Shown in pieces: positions 11,470 to 26,599 of a DNA stretch of 64,000 bases (position 1 is its first letter; every line of letters starts with the position of its first letter). The notes under the pieces are model-generated. The model was not told the origin of the DNA. It was given only the letters and a program-made list of their open reading frames with translations, and searched no databases. The stretch comes from Juglans regia (taxonomy: Eukaryota; Streptophyta; Magnoliopsida; Fagales; Juglandaceae), in contig NC_049904.1 of the NCBI RefSeq assembly GCF_001411555.2, forward strand, positions 33,623,473-33,687,472. The letters are read 5' to 3'. The position numbers and the translations under genes are program-made.

Positions 11470-12310
11470 TTTTTTTTTAAGTAAACGATTATATTGATAT
11501 GAATAGGCATAGCCTAAGTACACAAGATGGTATACAAAAAGTAACACCTATTTAGGAAGAGGAAATAGAAACTAGAAATTCATGAAAATTGAGGCCAGGA
11601 AAATCTACAGTTGTGGCCCATAGGAAAAGAGTGCTGACAAAAAATAATCCAAGTTCTTCTAATGAACGCTCCTTGTCTTCAAACGTCCGGTCATTTCACT
11701 CCTTCCATAGGCACCATAGAATACATATCAGAACCATTTTTCACACCACTAAGATTTGTGGGAGACCTCATAGATTGGTCCAACTGACCATGAGCTCAAT
11801 CACTATGGCAGGCATCACCCAAGCAAGATCTAACCTGTTGAACACTTCATTCCATAACGCTCTAGTGACCTCACAATGCAAGAGCAAAGGATCCACAGTT
11901 TCACCAATTTTCCTTCACATGCAACACCACTCTACTATGATCATCCTTTGTTTCCATAAGTTATCTAATGTCAAGATCTTATCCAATGTTGCTGCCCATA
12001 CAAAAAATGCCACTTTGGGAGGTTTCTTATTTTGCCAAATTCTTCTCCATGCGAACTCGGTGTTTTGTGGTTGTGTGAGTCTTATAAAAAGAATAGATCA
12101 AGAATATACCTTTAGCGGTGGGTATCCACCACATCGTGTCAGCACCTTGTGTTCTCGGTATCATGGTGTATAAAAGACCAAAAAACTACTCAATGCTGCC
12201 AACTTCTCAATCTTGGGCCGCCCTGGTGAAATTCACATTCCATCAAACTAGGTCTCCAGAGAACTCCATACAATTAGCCACTTATGCATCTATTTCACAT
12301 TTTAATCTTT
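11470..12310 (-). mobile_element. L1-type LINE, 3' fragment with zf-RVT region
   Basis: Reading the minus strand gives a decayed C-terminus of a plant L1 ORF2: a zinc-binding-in-RT segment (FFVWAATLDKILTLDNL, then WCCMCKKNGETVDPLLLHCE, with Cys and His in the expected order). Next comes LWNEVFNRLDLAWVMP and a final WRERN-like stretch. A 3' UTR then ends in poly(A), the plus-strand T run at about 11470. Frames are broken in places, so it is inactive and 5' truncated. It was inserted just downstream of the TLDc gene, antisense to it. Confidence 0.7.
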
Positions 12311-12515
12311 GATTTCTTCACTGACCTTTGCGAAAATAATTGTGCGAGTTGCATCTTTGTGTTGGTTATTTTTCTTTTACATGTGAAACACGGGAAAATG
12401 ATTGTACAAGTTCCATTAATTGTTGTTCCAAAACGATTGAGATTTCCTGGAGTTATTAGCTGAACTCTAGGCTTTGGAATTAATATTAACAAAAATGATG
12501 TACACCCCATGCTTT

Positions 12516-12612
12516 GTGCACGACCTTTACACGGACAGGCCAAAAAAATTGTACTGTTTATTCCTGTTTCGACAGTACAATTTTTTTGGCATGTCCGTAT
12601 AATGGCGTGCAC
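12516..12612. repeat. Near-perfect 42-bp inverted repeat, 14-nt loop
   Basis: The left arm starts GTGCACGACC and ends CAAAAAAATTGTACTGT. The right arm is its reverse complement with about six differences or shifts. The gap is about 14 bases. It could be a short fold-back transposon or a hairpin RNA source. The remaining sequence from 12613 to about 13800 shows nothing recognisable beyond (CT)n and (AAG)n microsatellites. Confidence 0.6.
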
Positions 12613-13813
12613 AACAGCCGGTGAATATCATGACTCATATTCATTATTGAAGATTTACCTACTTTCTATACATATTTTTTATTAATCAATATCCTGATTC
12701 CTGAAATTGAACAACAACCTGTAAAAGGAGGGCGTGAATATCATGACTCATAGCGTGCACTCCTTCCCTTTCTCATAAGGGGTTATGAAGTGGCACTTCA
12801 TGGACTTTGATGGCTGGCCAGCCGGGGTTACAATTATTTAGGCTATTTATACCGTCCTTCCCCTCTTAGAGTGTGGGTCTTCTTGAATAGAATGAAAATC
12901 TCTCTTTATAAAAATGTGTCGGTCTTTTTAGTCCCGGCATTTAGGTTGTGAAATTTGAGAGTGTTGTCTTGATTTTATCATATGGCATACTCCACCATCA
13001 ACGATAATGATTTTGGATGAATAGCACCCGGGACAAAATTTGTGGAACAACTGCATCCAATACAAGATTTGTCGATAGAGGTGTACTCTAATCTAATATT
13101 TCTAACACAAAGACAAACCATGATGAAAGTTCAAAAAGTGGGGAATGAGAGCTGGTCCGCAGGGCCGGTGGGGTTGATGAGGGAAGAAGAAGAGTATTAT
13201 TTTATTTTATTTTTCTTTCAAATGGTGATCCAAGACAGTCAAGAAAAATGGTTTCTATTCTGAGTCAATGATTCAGCCAAAAGAATCAGGAGGAGGGAAG
13301 TTTTCAACTAGTGAGTATGGAGAACCAGGGCAGCACTCTCTCTCTGTCTCTCTCACCAACTAGGAGGTTCAAGTTTTCAACTAGGAAAATGAGCTAGATT
13401 TGTATGTCAACAAGTGAGTTTATAGAAATCAAACTGAGATAATCTGATTAAAAATTATATTCTTCCAACATCCTCACGATTCCTCAATGACAAAATGGAT
13501 AAATGTAAATCACAGATCTTGTAGCTAATCTAATCATCCAATATGAAATATTTTCTGTTAAAACCCTCGCTTTATACATTGAAGAAATTTAATAAAAAAG
13601 AAGAAGAAGAAGAAGAAGAAGTGGATTCAAACTCTTTCCCTAATCAATTGTGGAGACCAGTCATGTGAGAATACAATTCCACGTTCCATGGAAGTGCAAC
13701 GCGTTGCAACAAAAACATGTACCCTATTTGGATAAGCAAAGCGCGCACGCATATACATGTGTCCATGGGACGGGGACATTTTTCTACCGCCACCGATCAT
13801 ATTCCGATCTCCT

Positions 13814-13820
13814 TATAAAA
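13814..13820 (+). promoter_or_regulatory. TATA box of the SDR pseudogene
   Basis: TATAAAA lies 98 bp before the ATG of the first SDR exon, followed by a long (CT)n run in the presumed 5' UTR (about 13856-13889), a common plant core-promoter layout. Confidence 0.5.
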
Positions 13821-13852
13821 ACGCCCACAAGAAAAAACATATTCACATTAAA

Positions 13853-13890
<38 letters not shown>

Positions 13891-15429
13891 AGACGCAAAC
13901 AATATAATAATCAAGATATGAAGGGCGCTAATTCCTTGCTATATCCCATTGCAAAGAGGTATGTTAAGCTGTCGGTGTCTCCACCCAGTAGTCCCAAAAT
14001 GTTAATGTGTTTCTTTTATCTTGAACACAACTGAGTCCTTATATATTTAGTATCAGTAATGTTACTTTTACGTCATTTTTATTTTGATAGTATACTCATT
14101 TTACTTTCTTTTTGTTTTAATTTTTTTTAAATAAAAAATTAATAATATTTTATTATTATATAGAGAGTAAATAGATAATCTAATATAAATATAGACCAAT
14201 ACTCATATTTTGCTAAAATTTAGATTTTTTTAATCTTGATTTTTCTTTTTCTAGAAAAATAAGCTACTAACTTTTTTACTTTTTTTTTTTTTTATTTAAA
14301 TCATTATGTGAGGTGCACTCCGAAACTAATTCATATATTAATATCAATTTTGGGATTATATATGACACGCATTTATGAGAATCAAAGACAGGCCTAAGTG
14401 TTTTCTGATCTCTAACTCGCAGAAAACTAACACGTTTAGCTAGCTTTAATTACAAGAAAAGTGTTCAAAGAAATTAACTCAAGGAAAATCATGGCAGAGT
14501 GTCTTGTACTCATGTAGAAAAGATATTCTATAAGATAATAAAAGAAAAAGGTTGAAAGAACTCTAATGAAAATAGACAAATATCATATGCTGGCTTCAAG
14601 TATTTTCATAATTATATAATAAAAATTTGTAGGTACACAATTTAAGTTTCTAAGAAAAACTCAATTTTCTTTATTGGGGTTATATATTTTTTATTTTTTT
14701 TAAAAAAACCTAAATATAGTGAGATGAGAAGTTTCGATTTTAGATGAAAGTTTAAAATATTATTTTTTAATATTATTATTATTTTGAGATTTAAAAAAAT
14801 TGAATTGTTTATTATATTTTGTGTGAGAATTTAAAAAAATTGTAATGATGAGATGAAATGAAAATTTTGTATCTCATTCTACTTGTCAAATTTATCCGGC
14901 TTGTTTGTTTTTCAGATGAATTGAGTTAAAAGTTGAAAGTTAAATAAAATATTATTAAAAAATATATTTTAATATTATTTTTATTTTATTTTATATAAAA
15001 ATTTAAAAAAAATTATAATGATTAAATTCGATAAAATAATACGAGAATAATGATAAAACAAGAGGCTTTATCCTGGATGGGAGTCGTATTTGTTTATTTT
15101 ATCTAAATAAATAAATTTTATTAAAATAAAAGATGATTGATATCAGAGGGATGGTAGTCGTACCTGAGCCGTAATTCATGATGAGAAGTATGCTAATGAC
15201 CGTAAGCTAAGTTGATTGCGATCGAACTCGCGCGTGCGTGAACTCGGGTGGTCCTTATAATTATGATGATGATAGAGCTAACATATATCGCATTGAACAG
15301 TACTACCGGTCATGACCTGACGATCGCGGCTATCTCGATGCATGCATGGTGCCGTGATCACGAATTAACTTAATTTGTGGTTAGAAAAGTTAATTAAAAC
15401 TCGTGAGCGCATGTTATATTATCTACATA

Positions 15430-15461
<32 letters not shown>

Positions 15462-16048
15462 CGTGTTTACAAGTAAAGGTTATCAATCGAAAGTCCAATG
15501 ACATTTCGGTTATAGATGAGGAGGATTTATATACATGTGCATGGGCTAGCTGCACCACCAACCACGGTAGTCGATATTCTAGTGTATATATACATATACT
15601 AATGGAGGCGCAACGTGCAATACACGTTTGTCTAGTTAAAAAATAAATAAATTGTTATAAAATAGATATGTGTTCTGTATTAAAAATAAAAAATAAACAT
15701 AATGATAAGTTTTTTTTTAAATTAAAATACATAATGATAAGTTAAAGAAGAATAATATCATGTGCATGTTGTAACTTGAGAAATGATCTTTTTTAACTCG
15801 AGAAATGATATTGTATGACTATAGTCACGTTTGATCCTAATATAAATTTATTTTTTGACAGATCCTTCAAAAAATTTAAATGATTGCATCACTATCATTA
15901 GTCGTTGAACTGAATAATTAAGGAAAATTATTTTTATATGAAAATAAAATTGTTAGTGCCTGACTTATTTAGAACTAAATTTGACAGTTTCTCAGGTCCT
16001 AGAACATGACATGTTTCCAAAGTTTGAATTATATCTAGTGCACAATTT

Positions 16049-17536
16049 TCACATATAGATAAAGATGAAAGGACAAGTCACTATATCCTTAATTTTAGAT
16101 AACTTATATGCAAAATCTTCTTCTATAATCTCGTGTGTAAGATTTGACAATTTATCACTGAATCGATTCATGGATAGTTCAAATCCGATGCTATCAACTT
16201 CACGAATGTACAGATCAATAGCCATCCACCTAGATACGAGAGAGATATCCTTTGTGACCTGAAGCAACAGAAAGAAAAGCACTTGATGCCATCATTTACT
16301 TCAGTAGCAAAAACACAATGATTCTTTTTATTTTGACCCTTACAAAATTTGCTTGATATGTTACCAACTATTCCAAAAACTGCCCAACTTATTACTAATC
16401 AAAATAAGGAAACACAAAATTACAATTTACTCGAACCTCTTCATTAATTTTGTTATAAGCAATAAGATTTTCCTTGTAAGTGCAAACGGAAAATCCAAGT
16501 ATCATGAGATGTGTAAAAGAAAGTTGCTTAGCTAGAGATAGAAAAAGAAAAAGAGAAAATCATGGAAACTAAGCCCATTAAAATCTATGGAAGCTATCCA
16601 AAGGAGGAGAGTGTTGAGAAAGCAAGTATTCAACTCCTCCTCCATTGTCTATTCACAGTCCTCAAAATTTTTATCATTCTTTTCTCACAAATTACATCAA
16701 CTAATGTATGTAGGAACCATTTTCCACATAACTGAAATTTGTTGGCTATCACCTAATCCTCTACGAGGGTGAAAAAGATCCACTATACCTCTTCATTAAT
16801 ATATGTAGAATAGTTTAGAAATTAATTGCATGTCAACAGTTTTCTTTTTTAATATATTCCTGTTCAAAGGAAATAGCACAAATCTTCTTTAGAATGTTTC
16901 TAGTGTGTTTTCAAACCATGATCCTATGGGACCATACGCTACATTTACATTCAGACGGTAAATAATATACACTATGCAAGCTTAATTAAAGGAAATATAT
17001 AAGAAATCATTTGAAAGATGAACAATTGTAAACATGTTGGAGAAATTATCACATACAAGCAGGATAAATTAATTTTCCAGATAAACAATTTTAGACACCT
17101 CACATTTGCTCTTACATTCAGATTTCTATCTCTATCACCTCCCATCCAAGACCTAAGGTTAACGGAAGAGGCCTTCCAGTATGCTGCAAGGGAAAAAGTA
17201 AGAGTAAGAAACATAATCTATCATAAAGAAGGTATAAAGAGACTAGTAGCTACCAAACACCTAAATACGGACTGAAGACAAATCTTCTTTAAGCATTGTT
17301 GAGACGGTGTAAGTAATGAGGTGTTACTTTCTAAAGGGACTACTAAACAATGTTCAAGCCAGAGATAATAAAATGAAAAAGTGAAGCTATGTTTAAACGA
17401 CGTTACAGAGAAACAGAACATGTGGTATGTAACAATTCTTAGCTTCCCATAGCTTACTGACCTTGGCTTCTTCAACAGGCGCATGTTTGTAGTGACTAAG
17501 CTCGTCTGTCTGCCATATTGAAGTTGTCTCTCTCAC
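16049..17536 (-). pseudogene. Relic of bacterial-type PEP carboxylase (PPC4-like)
   Basis: Three separated minus-strand pieces match successive parts of plant bacterial-type PEP carboxylase. 17536 to about 17467 reads VRETTSIWQTDEL ... PVEEAK after a TTTTGTAG acceptor. About 17178-17095 reads HTGRPLPL, then after a small deletion RSWMGGDRDRNLNV, where the family has a GGDRDGNPNV-type active-site motif. 16262-16064 reads VTKDISLVSRWMAIDLYIREVDS followed by FELSMNRFSDKL. Order and strand are right, but the Gly and Pro of the catalytic motif are changed and there are frame breaks. Only a middle section of the roughly 1000-residue enzyme is present. It is a dead fragment lying antisense inside the SDR pseudogene's intron. 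Assignment rests on recalled family motifs. Confidence 0.7.
16580..16790 (-). mobile_element. Possible degenerate L1 LINE piece
   Basis: The stretch AGGAACCATTTTCCACA with its surroundings parallels the LINE at 11.6-11.78 kb in order and spacing (CAAGT..TTC..., then GAACCATTTTTCACA, then a TTTGT(G)GG segment). It lies between exon remnants of the PEP carboxylase relic. The match is weak. Confidence 0.35.
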
Positions 17537-18317
17537 CTACAAAAGTAAGATTGAATCTATTATTCACATGCCATATCAAAGGTTTGTCCCTAACCTACAA
17601 AAGCTGTATACAAGCTGAGAATCAAATAAATGCAAAAAAATCACAAATTTCTTCCATAATATCTTATAGATACAAGCAGTTCCTCCTCCGACGGAAAGGG
17701 AAGAAACAAGAGAGGGAGTTGAAGAAAAGTGAGAGAGAAATGGGAAGATGATTTAACATAAATTGTAAAGATGATTTGTTCAAAAACAAATACAAAAAAT
17801 TGATAACTGCTCAGATCTATAGCGAATGAAGATGATTTGTTCATTACTCTACAAAAAAAAAAAAAACAACACTCAGATCTTAGAAAAATTAAACGACCAA
17901 TTACAACAAAAAAAAGCTTAAAAAAAAAAATATTTCAGATCTACTCAAAAAAACAAAAAATCTTTCAGATCTGTAAGGAATGAAAAGGGTTTCTTCATTC
18001 GCCTACACCGAAAAAAAATAATCTCCACATATATGAAAAACAAAAAAACCCGATAGGAAAGCACAACAAAATTAGTGAAAGAGCAAAAAAAAAAAAAGAT
18101 CAAGCGAAAAAATAATAATAATAACACTGAGATCTGAACAAGATCTCTTCAAATATATGAAGATCTATAGGAAAAAAAATAAAAATAAAACAAGTTAAAA
18201 AAATCTATATCAACTCAGATATGCAGGAAACAAAAATATATGCCTCCCCAATCTCTCACTCTTTCTCTCTCAAAACCTCTTCACAATCTATAGTCTTAAC
18301 AAAAATCTGTTTACAAA

Positions 18318-18647
18318 AAAAACAGACGTGAAGAAGCAAATGAGGCATTTTCTCTATGTGACCTTCCACTCCCCAACAACAAAAACAAAGACAACAAAGC
18401 CCACGCAGGCTCTTCCAACCACACCCCACGATCGTGCTCTGAGACGCCGGATTTCTTTGAGTTCTTCAGCGACTTCAATTCCGAGATGTGTTCAGTCGAC
18501 AACATCTTCTTTTGCGAAAAACTCATAGCCATCAAAGAACAACATTTTCCTCTAGGCTCTCATCAAACTTCTCAAACAAACCCACACAAAAACCCACACA
18601 AAAAGTCATACGGAGAGAACGACAGAGAAGGAGAAAACAAAACCTAG
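18318..18647 (+). pseudogene. Captured gene fragment, DUF1645-like protein
   Basis: An open frame without ATG reads EEANEAFSLCDLPLP, then an Asn/Lys-rich linker, then CSETPDFFEFFSDFNSEM, CSVDNIFFCEKL and IKEQ, stopping at TAG 18645-18647. The DFFEFFSD...EMCS.D.IFF pattern resembles a family of small plant proteins with an acidic N-terminus (DUF1645/MAKR-like, from recall). The second half becomes low-complexity (SHQTSQTNPHKNPHKK), so the fragment ends about 18560. It lies about 430 bp from a Helitron-like 5' end on the opposite strand, suggesting capture by a transposon. Confidence 0.4.
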
Positions 18648-18989
18648 AGAAAAGAGAGAGAAGACCAAGTACAATGGATGGACGAAACGTGAAAATGAAA
18701 AGTCACCCAAGCGTCCAAACAAACACACGGCGGAGAAGGAGAAGACGAGAGAAAGAGAGAGAAAATACCAATTGGAGAAACGCAAAAATGAAAAGCACCC
18801 GTCCAAACAAACTCATCTAAATATCTACCCAAGGAAAAGACAAAAAAAAAACATCATACACGAAAACAAACGGTAGAAATGCAAGGGCAAAAAAGACAAA
18901 ACAGAACATGCACGAAATGAAAAAATGGAATGGAAAATTACTGTAGCGCACTGTAACACGCCGATTCCCACTTATATAATAACTATAGA
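18640..18989 (-). mobile_element. Helitron-like 5' end
   Basis: Read on the minus strand from 18989, the sequence starts TCTATAGTTATTATATAAG, preceded by A, and continues into GTGGGAATCGGCGTG and ACAGTGCGCTACAGTA. A TC start after a host A followed by a TATA-rich lead is typical of plant Helitrons. I did not find the matching CTRR end to the left, so the extent is unknown. Confidence 0.4.
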
Positions 18990-19119
18990 TATATATATAT
19001 ATATATATATTTTTTGAATACATGAATCATTCAAGTCAATATAATCAATGTTAATTGATTAAGCTCACTTATTTAACTAGTACTAGCTGGCCATTCTGTG
19101 AAGGGAGAAAATTCCTTAC

Positions 19120-19830
19120 ATTGGGTCAAGAGCAAAGCCCAGGTTATAACCTAGATATAAGGTCTGGGTTGAATCGGGCCGGATTAGGGCTCATGTGCAC
19201 AATATGTGCTTGGAAAAATAGTAGCACTTGGGTCAGAGTTTGGGTATGATGCCCGGGTCGGATCCTGTCCACAACAGGAAGTAAGACAGGAAATGCAGGC
19301 GAGACTTAGGAGGGAAGGAACCAAGCATTCAGTACCCAACGAAGAGACTTGCGACGGTTTACACCCAGCATTAATGACAAGGCGTGCTGCATTCAATGCG
19401 GCTCAGGGCAGAAAGCATACCGCATTCAATGCGACCCAGAGCAGAAGACGTGCCACATTCAATGCGGCCCAAGGCCCGAGCAATACACAGCAACCCTGAG
19501 CACTTCATAGCTCGGCGAAGTGACGCCACAGGAGTAGCTCGGCGAATCGATAGCACAAGCATATTATCTCCTGCTATGCAACACCCCATTATCATGGAGA
19601 CCAGGTCGGTAACTATAAATAAGACACTACAAGCAGCAAACAAGGTAATCATCACTATCTCCCTACACTCTCGCCTTGACTACTGTTCATTATCTCCTTC
19701 ACCAATTATTGACTTAAGCATCGGAGGATCAACGGACCCCGAGATCCCTCCCCTTTACTTACTGCATAAGTAATCGCTCATACATTGCCTGCGTGGAGTT
19801 GCTCAGGCTCGCAAAACACGACGTTAACAC
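19120..19830 (+). mobile_element. LTR-retrotransposon LTR fragment (Gypsy-like)
   Basis: There is a GC-richer block with an internal TATA-like ACTATAAATAAG (about 19610), a CT-rich leader, then TTGACTTAAGCATCGGAG, a string common near the 3' part of plant Tat/Ogre-type Gypsy LTRs. It contains a 33-bp triplication (19386-19480). No protein-coding internal region follows, so this is a solo or partial LTR in the SDR pseudogene's intron. Confidence 0.5.
19386..19480 (+). repeat. 33-bp tandem triplication
   Basis: GCATTCAATGCG recurs at 19389 and 19422, and as ACATTCAATGCG at 19455, each followed by (G/A)C(T/C)CA(G/A)(G/A)GC. The period is exactly 33 bp, hence three in-frame repeats on both strands with no meaning as protein. 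Confidence 0.8.
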
Positions 19831-20343
19831 ACTCAGTTTCTCATGTCAAGACTACATATTAAATATAGTATATGATCTCTTTGATCTTTTAGACCATGGA
19901 AGTATAGCTATATTCAAACTTTAATTTCTAAAACTAACAGAACAAAAAAGCAATGAAGTACTTTTGATTCTATAAGCAGATTAGGATGTAAGGTGGCCTT
20001 AATAACCGGAGGCGCTAGTGGAATTGGCGAGAGCACTACAAGGCTGTTTGCTCACCATGGTGCTATGGTCATCATTGCCGACATCCAAGACGAGCTTGGT
20101 CACAACATAGTTAATAGCACCAACGTCGATGCCATTTCCTATGTTCACTGTGACGTCACTAGGGAGTCTGATGTCCAGAATGCTATCAATATTGCGATCT
20201 CAAAGCAAGGCAAACTCGACATAATGTTCAACAACGCAGGGTGTTCGAATCACCCAGAGGCAAAAACTATAGCCTTCGAACAAGAGGTCTTCAACAAAGT
20301 TATTAGCTTGAACGTCCTGAGATCATTCCTAGGGGCTAAACAC

Positions 20344-22949
<2,606 letters not shown>

Positions 22950-23054
22950 AGTAATGAGTCTAGCTACGTGAGTGGGCTCAACCCGGTCGTGGACGGCGGT
23001 TATAGTACGACCAATATAGCCATTGCAGAGAGCAAACGAAAGATGTTTACTTGA

Positions 23055-24761
23055 GAACCTAACGACATATATTATTACAATTTATAATTGATGTATTATT
23101 TTTTATTGTTAAGTGTTATATTTAACTGTCCTTTTTTTAAAAAAAAATAGAATTCATTTCATTTAATGAAACTGAAGTTACTGTTGTGATTGATAAATAC
23201 AAGAAAAAATCATATTACAAGTCAAACTACTCATCTGTTTGGGGCTTCTCCGCACACAAATTTATTTGTGATAAACATTGTCTTAACTTCTATAATCTCT
23301 CTAATAACAAAACCTTCTGAGATATGAGACTTTGTATGAACAGAGATTTCAATATTCCCGATAATTACTAGTAGTCCTTTTACTTTACTTTTTGTAAACG
23401 GTATAAATAACATGTATTATTTTACCAGTTAATTCAATTCAGAAAGTATTCTTTCAACAAATCCTTTCTTTATATATATATATATATATATACACATATA
23501 GAGAGATGCCTTTGTCACAAAGAGATTTTAGAATATATATTGGTTCAGAATCATATTATTTGAGTAATTATTTGTTTGTTTAAGCATGCATGCAGTCCCA
23601 TGCAGTTGTAATGTGTTACTTGTAGGTTGAATCTAAATAACCTCCCATGAAACCAAACTTCATGGAGATGATCCGCGCGAAGGCATGCAGTTCTATGAAT
23701 AGTGCTAATTTGTTGATAACCAAAAGAGCTGCCGAAGGCACCATTAATAATTCTTCATTGTTCAATGGTAAATGCATGCATGGCTTGATACCGAAGGAAC
23801 ACTAATTTGACCAAAACAAAAAATTGAGCAAGTCGTGAGAGAAAATTCATTACGGCCTAACGATGGAGTCGAGGCTAAGAGAACCCTGTTTACGTTCGGC
23901 TTCCGTATGTCTTTCATGTCTTGTATCCAGAATATTTCGTAGGCTAAAATTCGCTTCCCTTTTGCATCACTTTCAACGGCAGAAAGTTGAACAAAAAATA
24001 TTTACCGGCGTTTGTATCAAGTAAATTTGCAAGACGGAGATACCGGGGTTGTTTTCTCGACGGTGAATAAACGCCAGTAAAAGGACTTTGACGTTTCCGG
24101 CGTTTCTTGACCGCCGGCAATAACTGATTTTTCTGTATTAAACTAAAATAGGCTTTGTCTAGGAACATTATAATAGTCCTCATCTGCCTCTTACGGTCAG
24201 ATAACAAAACTTTAATTTCGAAAAGACGAAAGTATTAATAAAAAAGAAAAAGAAAAAGAGTGTCTCACTCTTTTTAAACTACGTCCCGATAAAGGTTGGG
24301 ATTGAATAATTTAGAGATCTTGTTAAGATTATGTAAACAATTGCTTGTTGTTTTTCAAAAGGGTTGAATGATTCTTGCATGCCTAGCATTATTCATTACT
24401 ATAACTAAGTGTGTTGAATCTTAGTGAGCGATGGGACTGCCCTTGTCTTTTCCCAAGGAAAAAAAAGACGATTTTTAACAAGTCATTTCGATTCTAGCTG
24501 ATACCGTAAAAAATTCAGTTTATCTTTAATGCTTTATTTGACCACCCACCACCGCGAGTTCCGTGATCAACAAAAAGTGAATTTAACGTTATAGTTTATC
24601 TCTTCAAACAAGTTAACAATTAACATGTGAACACGATTTTTCTTGTTGGAATTATTTTGCTCTTCATCCTATTAAATTACGGATCGAACATTAGAATCAC
24701 CTCCAACAATTTCTTACATAGTTCCATACCTCCTGGTTTCTGATCAGTTTTTGAGGTGAAG
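23055..24761. other. Intergenic DNA between SDR copies
   Basis: This is AT-rich sequence with an (AT)n microsatellite (about 23474-23492). A small segment at 24000-24125 carries GCCGG/CCGGCG words in alternating orientation (TTACCGGCG, TTTCCGGCG, CCGCCGGCAA), resembling subterminal repeats of a DNA transposon. No gene seen. Confidence 0.4.
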
Positions 24762-25668
24762 ATGAGTGCCACTTCTTCAATCGCACCCACTTACAAAAGG
24801 TAATTAATTAATTGAATGTTTTCTTTTTCGTCAGTTACGTAGTGGTACTAGATCTAATTTTCTGTGATGATTACTCAGGCTAGAGGGAAAGGTTGCAATT
24901 ATCACTGGAGGAGCAAGTGGGATTGGAGCAAGTGCAGCGCAGCTATTCCACGAACAGGGTGCCAAAGTTGTCATAGCCGATATCCAAGACGACCTTGGCC
25001 AAGCCATTGCCAACAAGCTAGGCGAAGATGTCTGCTACGTACACTGCGACGTGTCAAAAGAAGACAACGTTAGCAACCTCGTGGATACGACAATCGAAAA
25101 ACATGGAAAGCTGGACATCATGTACAGCAATGCAGGCGTCATGGATCGCGCATTTGGGAGCATTCTGGATACCACAAAGGCAGACCTGGACCGATGCGTC
25201 GGGGTTAACTTGGGCGGCGCTTTCCTAGGAGCCAAGCATGCTGCAAGAGTCATGGTCCCCCAACGCAAAGGTGTCATTCTATTTACAGCAAGCGCTTGCA
25301 CATCCATTGCAGGGCTTTCGACGCACTCTTATGCTGCTTCCAAATATGCAGTGTGGGGTTTAGCCAGGAACTTGGCGTCTGAGCTTGGGCAGTACGGTAT
25401 AAGAGTGAATTGTGTTTCGCCTTATGCGGTGCTGACAGGCATGAATTCAAAAGGGATGCATGAAGATGTTATTGCGCAGGCAGAAGTGAGAACGAGCCGT
25501 TTGGGCAATCTGCAGGGGGAAATTCTCAAGGTAGAGGGAATTGCAAGGGCTGCCCTCTACTTGGCTAGTGACGAGGCCTCCTTTGTGAGTGGGCTTAACC
25601 TTGTGGTGGATGGTGGGTTCAGTGTGGTCAATCCTACCATCCTCAAGGAATTTAAAATTGTTCCCTAA
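24762..25668 (+). CDS. SDR110C-type short-chain dehydrogenase/reductase
   Basis: Two exons, 24762-24799 (MSATSSIAPTYK plus AG) and 24879-25668, give 275 aa after a 79-bp phase-2 intron. Classical SDR landmarks: TGGASGIG at 22-29, Asp47 in IADIQD at the end of beta-2 (predicts NAD rather than NADP), NAG at 97-99 (as YSNAG rather than the usual NNAG), Asn123, Ser151, Tyr164 and Lys168 in YAASK, and DGG near the C-terminus. Plant relatives include secoisolariciresinol dehydrogenase, momilactone A synthase and xanthoxin dehydrogenase-type enzymes, which oxidise secondary alcohols on lignans, terpenoids or ABA precursors. The substrate cannot be read from sequence. It is the second member of the tandem array and closest in motif to the 42.3-kb gene. 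All catalytic residues are intact. Confidence 0.95.
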
Positions 25669-26005
25669 TTTTAGGATAATTTCAGGTTTAATTTATCTGT
25701 TGGGACTGATTTTCATATGGCGATGTTGTGTGTGTGTGTGTGTTTTTTTTCTAAAACTATTTTCGCTGCTATCATTGTAAATGAATGTGGGTGCTCGTTC
25801 CACCGGGGCTTGAGATGACGAAGCTTGTGGTGGACGTGACGTATGGCTTGAGAGAGTTTGATTAGAAGTTAAGATAATGTCCACCACAAAGGAATTTGTG
25901 GGTGAGAAAGTCTCAGAACTGATGAGTAAGTTGGTTTATAGACTGGATTTTCTATGTATTGTATTTTCTTATATTAATAAGTCATATTTGTAATTTCAGT
26001 TCATT

Positions 26006-26011
26006 AATAAA
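26006..26011 (+). terminator. Possible polyadenylation signal of the SDR gene
   Basis: AATAAA lies 340 bp after the SDR stop codon, preceded by a TATATTAATAAG far-upstream-like element and followed by a genomic A run (26030-26046). Confidence 0.35.
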
Positions 26012-26599
26012 ATGAGTATGTTTTTTTACAAAAAAAAAAAAAAAAATGGTAAAATGAACGTGTCACTACATTAATATGACCCGTATATGTTTCAACTAGT
26101 ATAAAAGGTGAATCTGGAGGATGGCCAGCTCGGCCCATGCCTCTTTGGGATTGTTTGTATCACAGAGTCTGACCCATAATATTTGAACAGACTGATTTTT
26201 CGGCCTGACAAGGTTTAACTTCAGAATGGGTGCATGCCACGACCAGAACAGACCACATCTATCCAGGTTATCCACGGAGGGAGGGTCTGCGCGTCGGCAA
26301 AACACAATAATGCATTAAAAATTTAAAACCTGTTTTTTTCTCCGTTCGGAAAAAAAATAAAAGAAAATTTATATTTATAATTAATATCATAATTTTCTCG
26401 ATATTTCTTTTACGTTACATCAAATTATGTGACTAAAGTATAATATAATAAAAAGTTTCTACTCATTTCATAGCCGTTATCCTAAAATGGTGAGAGAATA
26501 ATAATAAAAAATAATAATTAATATTATTCGGACAGAACATAAAAAAATTTAGACATTTTTTATTTTGATATATGGGGAGGTCGGGGATTCGATCCTTGG

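Noticed and set aside
15613..15635. ACGTG...CACGT hairpin before CTAGT, and the similar end near 47620
   Set aside because: Helitron-like, but the spacing from hairpin to CTAG is only about 4 bases, too short for a confident call.
19184..19773. Four overlapping ORFs in the LTR fragment
   Set aside because: They come from the 33-bp repeat, which is open in several frames.
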